From contig JALFYG010000084.1 in assembly GCA_022784805.1 (NCBI GenBank), positions 1 through 7,957 on the forward strand: 7,957 nucleotides of DNA, in the 5' to 3' direction. Of the stretch, positions 5,332 through 7,957 are shown piece after piece; position 1 is the stretch's first letter, and the number at the start of each line of letters is the position of its first letter. The DNA is from Spirochaetales bacterium. GTDB lineage: Bacteria; Spirochaetota; Spirochaetia; Sphaerochaetales; Sphaerochaetaceae. The notes under the pieces were generated by a model. It ran no database searches. It saw only the letters and a program-made list of their open reading frames with translations, and had not been told where the DNA came from. The position numbers and the translations under genes are program-made.

Positions 5332-6943
5332 AGACAGACCCTTCATTTATCTTGCTCTCTACTCTCACTTCTCCTCCCATTCTCTCCACTCCATTCTTTA
5401 CAATGGATAGTCCTAGTCCTGTTCCGCCACTTTCCCTGCTACGGGACTTATCAACACGATAGAAACGCTCAAAGATTCTCTCCAGAGACTCATCTGGGAT
5501 TCCTATGCCGTTATCTCTAAAGGTAATTACTGTCTTTCCGTCACTTTCATTGGCTTCGACTCGTACGAATCCCCCCTTCTTATTGTATCTGATTGCGTTA
5601 TCCAAAAGATTAGAGACAACTTCAGAGAAGATCTTCTGCCATCCAAGAATATAGATGGAGGAAGGTACATTATTCTCCATTCTCACTTCATTCTCTTGGG
5701 CCTTATGCTCCAGCTTTTTTATTTCATTATCTACTGCTGTTTTGACATCAATCTCTTCGCTCTCGCCTTTATATCCCTCATCCAGGCTTGATAGCTCGAT
5801 GATGTCACCAACAATATCTCTCAGTCTCAAAGCTTCTTTATTTATCTCGTGAGCAAAGTCCGTGACTTTGCTCCTCTCTATTTCTGGATTCTCCAAAAGT
5901 TCAGAGAAGCCCATGATGGTTGTAATAGGAGTCTTCAGTTCATGGGAGACATTGGCCGTGAACTCCTTCCTCATCCTCTCCCTTTCGCTCTTCTCTGTGA
6001 TATCTCTCATCAATACCACTGCGCCTCCGCTTCCACTGGAGTATGCAGAAAGCTCAACGATCTTTGAGAATACTTTGAATGAAGTTTCGCCGTCTTTTCC
6101 TTCCAGAGCAGAGAGGACAACGTCCTTGGCTTCCGTGGACTTCAAGTATGCAAGGAAAGGCTTGTTGTCTTCCAAATCTTCTTTCAACAACAAGGCTGCA
6201 CTCTTATTGAGTGAGAGTATTTTTCCTCCACGCCCCAAGACAACCAATCCTTCAGAGAGGGTTGATATGATAAACTCGAACTCTCTTCTTGTTCTCTCTT
6301 TATCAGCTATCTCTTCCCTGACTTCATTCTTCTGTCTTGCTATCTTTAGTAGTAGCGGCGATATTTCATCATAGACATTGTTCTCATCAGGGTTATCGAG
6401 ATTCAGGGCATTGATAGGAGCTACGATGTAATCAGAAGCCTTGGCGGCAATAAACACCACAAAAATCAGAAGAATTATCACCAATGAGACCACCGGCCCC
6501 GCAATCATTGAGAAAAACGCAATGACAGTTGAGGCATTCTTACTTAACCTCAAGACATTACCGTCGGAGAGAAGGACAGCTTCGTAGATTTGCTTGGTGG
6601 ACAAAGTGTTACTCATTCTTTCATCACTTCCACGTCCCATTAAAAGCGCATCCTTCACTTCCTTTCTCTCACTATGGTTCTCCATTTCGTCTGTGGAAGC
6701 CAGAGAATCATATTCTACACTTCCATCAGGTCTTATTACCGTCAGTCTTCCATTCTTACCGCCTATAGTAGTTATGTCATTTCCTGTCTCATAGAGATAA
6801 GAAAGAATATCAAGTTCCTCAAACATGGTGGTCTTCACACTCTCCTCGTAGACTCCATGATAAAGAATGGCTGTAACGACTACTGTAAGAACTATAAATA
6901 GTGAAGCAACCCAAGCCGTCACTATAGCTATTGTTTTTTTCAC
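5303..6943 (-). CDS. phoR: Phosphate-regulon-type sensor histidine kinase
   Basis: A 546-residue membrane kinase partnering PhoB. It has one transmembrane segment at about 4-26, an extracytoplasmic sensor of roughly 115 residues, and a second segment at about 142-168. A short HAMP-like linker, a predicted coiled coil and a PAS domain (about 222-315, FEFIISTLSEGL to VVLMRDITE) follow. HisKA has the phospho-acceptor His334 in SHELKTP. The ATPase domain has N-box SNLLDNAIRYN, G1 DNGIGIP, F-box IFERFYRVDKS and G2 GGTGLGLSIV. I chose the GTG at 6943. GGAG lies six bases before it within the end of phoB, the phoB stop is one base away, and the protein then begins MKKTIAIV. An in-frame TTG at 6970 would overlap phoB by 26 bases. 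Phosphate as signal is inferred from the phoU-phoB neighbours. The 3' end overlaps tcdA. Confidence 0.9.
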   Translation of the reverse strand: MKKTIAIVTAWVASLFIVLTVVVTAILYHGVYEESVKTTMFEELDILSYLYETGNDITTIGGKNGRLTVIRPDGSVEYDSLASTDEMENHSERKEVKDALLMGRGSDERMSNTLSTKQIYEAVLLSDGNVLRLSKNASTVIAFFSMIAGPVVSLVIILLIFVVFIAAKASDYIVAPINALNLDNPDENNVYDEISPLLLKIARQKNEVREEIADKERTRREFEFIISTLSEGLVVLGRGGKILSLNKSAALLLKEDLEDNKPFLAYLKSTEAKDVVLSALEGKDGETSFKVFSKIVELSAYSSGSGGAVVLMRDITEKSERERMRKEFTANVSHELKTPITTIMGFSELLENPEIERSKVTDFAHEINKEALRLRDIVGDIIELSSLDEGYKGESEEIDVKTAVDNEIKKLEHKAQENEVRMENNVPSSIYILGWQKIFSEVVSNLLDNAIRYNKKGGFVRVEANESDGKTVITFRDNGIGIPDESLERIFERFYRVDKSRSRESGGTGLGLSIVKNGVERMGGEVRVESKINEGSVFTLSFPSNP

Positions 6944-6944
6944 C

Positions 6945-7622
6945 TTATTCTCCGTCAAATCTATAGCCAAGGCCCTTTACTGTTTCAATGGCCTTGCCAT
7001 AGTCACCAAGCTTTTCCCTTAAGTGTCTTACGTGTACATCCACAGTTCTGGTTTCACCCACATATGAGTATCCCCAGACCTCTGTCAAAAGCTTGTCTCT
7101 TGAGAGAGCCATTCCATTATGGGTCATGAAGTATTCAAGAAGTGCAAACTCCTTGCTGGTCAAGATTACTTCTTCTTCATCCAAGAACAGCTTATGTGAA
7201 GAAAGGTCAAGTTTTATTCCCTTGCTCTCCAAATATTCACTCTTTTCGTTCTCATAAGAAATACCACTTCGCCTAATGGCGGCCTTTACTCTGCTTATAA
7301 GCTCCAAGATGCCAAAGGGCTTACTGATATAGTCATCAGCGCCTTCATCCAGTCCTTTCGCTATATCGTACTCGCTGTCTTTGGCCGTAAGCATGATGAC
7401 AGGGGTGTTTCTTAACTTTTCATCCTTTCTGATTCTATGAAGAATCTCAATTCCATCCATTCCCGGGAGCATAATGTCCAGGAGAAAGAGATCGACTTTA
7501 TCAGGGAGGGAAGAGAAAGCCTCCTCTCCGCTGCCGAAGGAGACAACGGGAATTGAATTGGATGAAAGAGCATACTCCACCAACTTTCTTATGGATGGAT
7601 CATCTTCAATAAGGACAGTCAT
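6945..7622 (-). CDS. phoB: OmpR/PhoB-family response regulator
   Basis: A 225-residue transcription factor. The receiver domain (about 1-115) has the acidic pocket Glu6-Asp7-Asp8, phospho-acceptor Asp49 in LLDIMLPGMDG, Thr79 in MLTA and Lys101 in KPF. The C-terminal winged helix (about 130-223) includes LTSKEFALLEYF and TRTVDVHVRHLREKLG, typical of PhoB/OmpR DNA-binding domains. It should be phosphorylated by the adjoining PhoR and activate phosphate-starvation genes at Pho boxes, none of which I can see inside the window. The ATG is nine bases after the phoU stop. AAAGG lies rather far upstream (13 bases) and AAGAG rather close, so translation may be coupled to phoU. The stop is one base from the phoR GTG. 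Confidence 0.92.
   Translation of the reverse strand: MTVLIEDDPSIRKLVEYALSSNSIPVVSFGSGEEAFSSLPDKVDLFLLDIMLPGMDGIEILHRIRKDEKLRNTPVIMLTAKDSEYDIAKGLDEGADDYISKPFGILELISRVKAAIRRSGISYENEKSEYLESKGIKLDLSSHKLFLDEEEVILTSKEFALLEYFMTHNGMALSRDKLLTEVWGYSYVGETRTVDVHVRHLREKLGDYGKAIETVKGLGYRFDGE
6950..6953 (-). promoter_or_regulatory. Ribosome binding site of phoR inside the end of phoB
   Basis: GGAG on the minus strand, contained in the last phoB codons, is six bases from GTG at 6943. It supports that start over the TTG at 6970 and suggests translational coupling. Confidence 0.7.
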
Positions 7623-7631
7623 ACTCTTATT

Positions 7632-7957
7632 TTACCTTTCACTTTTTATATCTTCAACACCACCACACTCTTCAACCACTGCATGGGCAATGGATGCGGC
7701 ATGGTCTCCCATTCTTTCCAGATATTTGGCTCCGATCACAACGTCTGCAGCCTCTTCATACCCTTCGACGCCGTTTCTTATTACGTCACAGAGCTTTTTT
7801 CTTGCATCAGAGAAACACTGATCTACAACGTCGTCATAGGCCTCCACCTTTCTTGCCATTTCAGTATTCTTTGACAAGAAAGAAGACATGGCACCGGAAA
7901 GCATCTTCTTAACTTCCAAAGCCATATCCAAAAGCCCTATCTCCTTACATATTTCAG
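7632..7957 (-). CDS. phoU: Phosphate transport system regulatory protein PhoU, C-terminal part (5' end outside window)
   Basis: The frame is open to the window edge, so 107 C-terminal residues are seen of a family that is usually about 215-220 long. A TTG at 7931 is internal, because coding continues upstream with EICKEIGLLDMALEV. The visible part is the second PhoU helical bundle. It has the hallmark metal-binding motif YLERMGDHAASIA, and the DARKKLCDVIRNGVEG region precedes it. PhoU is a cytoplasmic, membrane-associated protein that links Pst transporter activity to PhoR and keeps the regulon off when phosphate is plentiful. Its place directly before phoB-phoR supports that role. The pst transporter genes probably lie upstream (right of the window), which is inference. 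Confidence 0.9.
   Translation of the reverse strand, partial: EICKEIGLLDMALEVKKMLSGAMSSFLSKNTEMARKVEAYDDVVDQCFSDARKKLCDVIRNGVEGYEEAADVVIGAKYLERMGDHAASIAHAVVEECGGVEDIKSER

Noticed and set aside
5862..6374. 170-codon plus-strand frame opposite phoR
   Set aside because: It is a Ser/Leu-rich shadow of the kinase coding strand, with no ribosome binding site and no recognisable domain.
7632..7931. A short complete gene starting at TTG 7931
   Set aside because: The frame stays open through 7957 and the protein is plainly the second half of PhoU, so the window edge truncates it.
1..7957. A novel multi-gene defence, mobile or secondary-metabolite system
   Set aside because: Nearly every base is assigned to well-known families in normal operon order. 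No transposase, integrase, direct repeats, CRISPR spacing or orphan gene cluster is visible.

Overview
This 7,957-base window looks like ordinary chromosomal DNA from an anaerobic or microaerophilic bacterium with two membranes. A spirochaete (Sphaerochaeta/Treponema-like) is my best guess and a clostridium-like Firmicute is second. The clues are moderate GC, a rubrerythrin/PerR-type oxidative defence, and a periplasmic amino-acid-binding protein. That protein carries a signal-peptidase-I leader ending VFA-QGAVEA and has no lipobox cysteine. This taxonomic call is inference only.

There are three minus-strand transcription units and one plus-strand gene. (1) 8-1889: a peroxide-stress unit read leftwards. 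It has a near-perfect sigma-70 promoter overlapping a PerR-like operator, then perR, rubrerythrin (rbr) and a short-chain dehydrogenase, and ends at a strong hairpin. (2) 2002-4432: a polar amino acid ABC importer read leftwards (binding protein, permease, ATPase), tightly packed, closed by a clear intrinsic terminator and preceded by an AT-rich leader rich in dyads. (3) 4609-5331: tcdA on the plus strand, modifying tRNA t6A to its cyclic form. It collides tail-to-tail with the next unit. (4) 5303-7957: phoU (5'-truncated by the window edge), phoB and phoR read leftwards, the regulatory end of what is probably a pst-pho phosphate operon.

How they work together: PerR should sense peroxide through its metal site and repress its own operon, releasing rubrerythrin to reduce peroxide. 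The dehydrogenase may be a passenger or a reductant/repair enzyme. PhoR and PhoB form the phosphate two-component system, with PhoU as the link to the Pst transporter. The ABC importer and TcdA are independent housekeeping functions.

I found no phage, insertion sequence, CRISPR, toxin-antitoxin, RNA gene or defence system, and no convincing new multi-gene system. The items most worth a second look are regulatory: the PerR-like operator and a cysteine in the PerR recognition helix, a switchable hairpin at 8-49, a 15-bp motif shared by the 3' ends of two operons, the dyads ahead of the importer and of rubrerythrin, and the tcdA/phoR overlap. Two starts were moved from the longest open frame on ribosome-binding-site grounds: perR to 1828 and phoR to a GTG at 6943.
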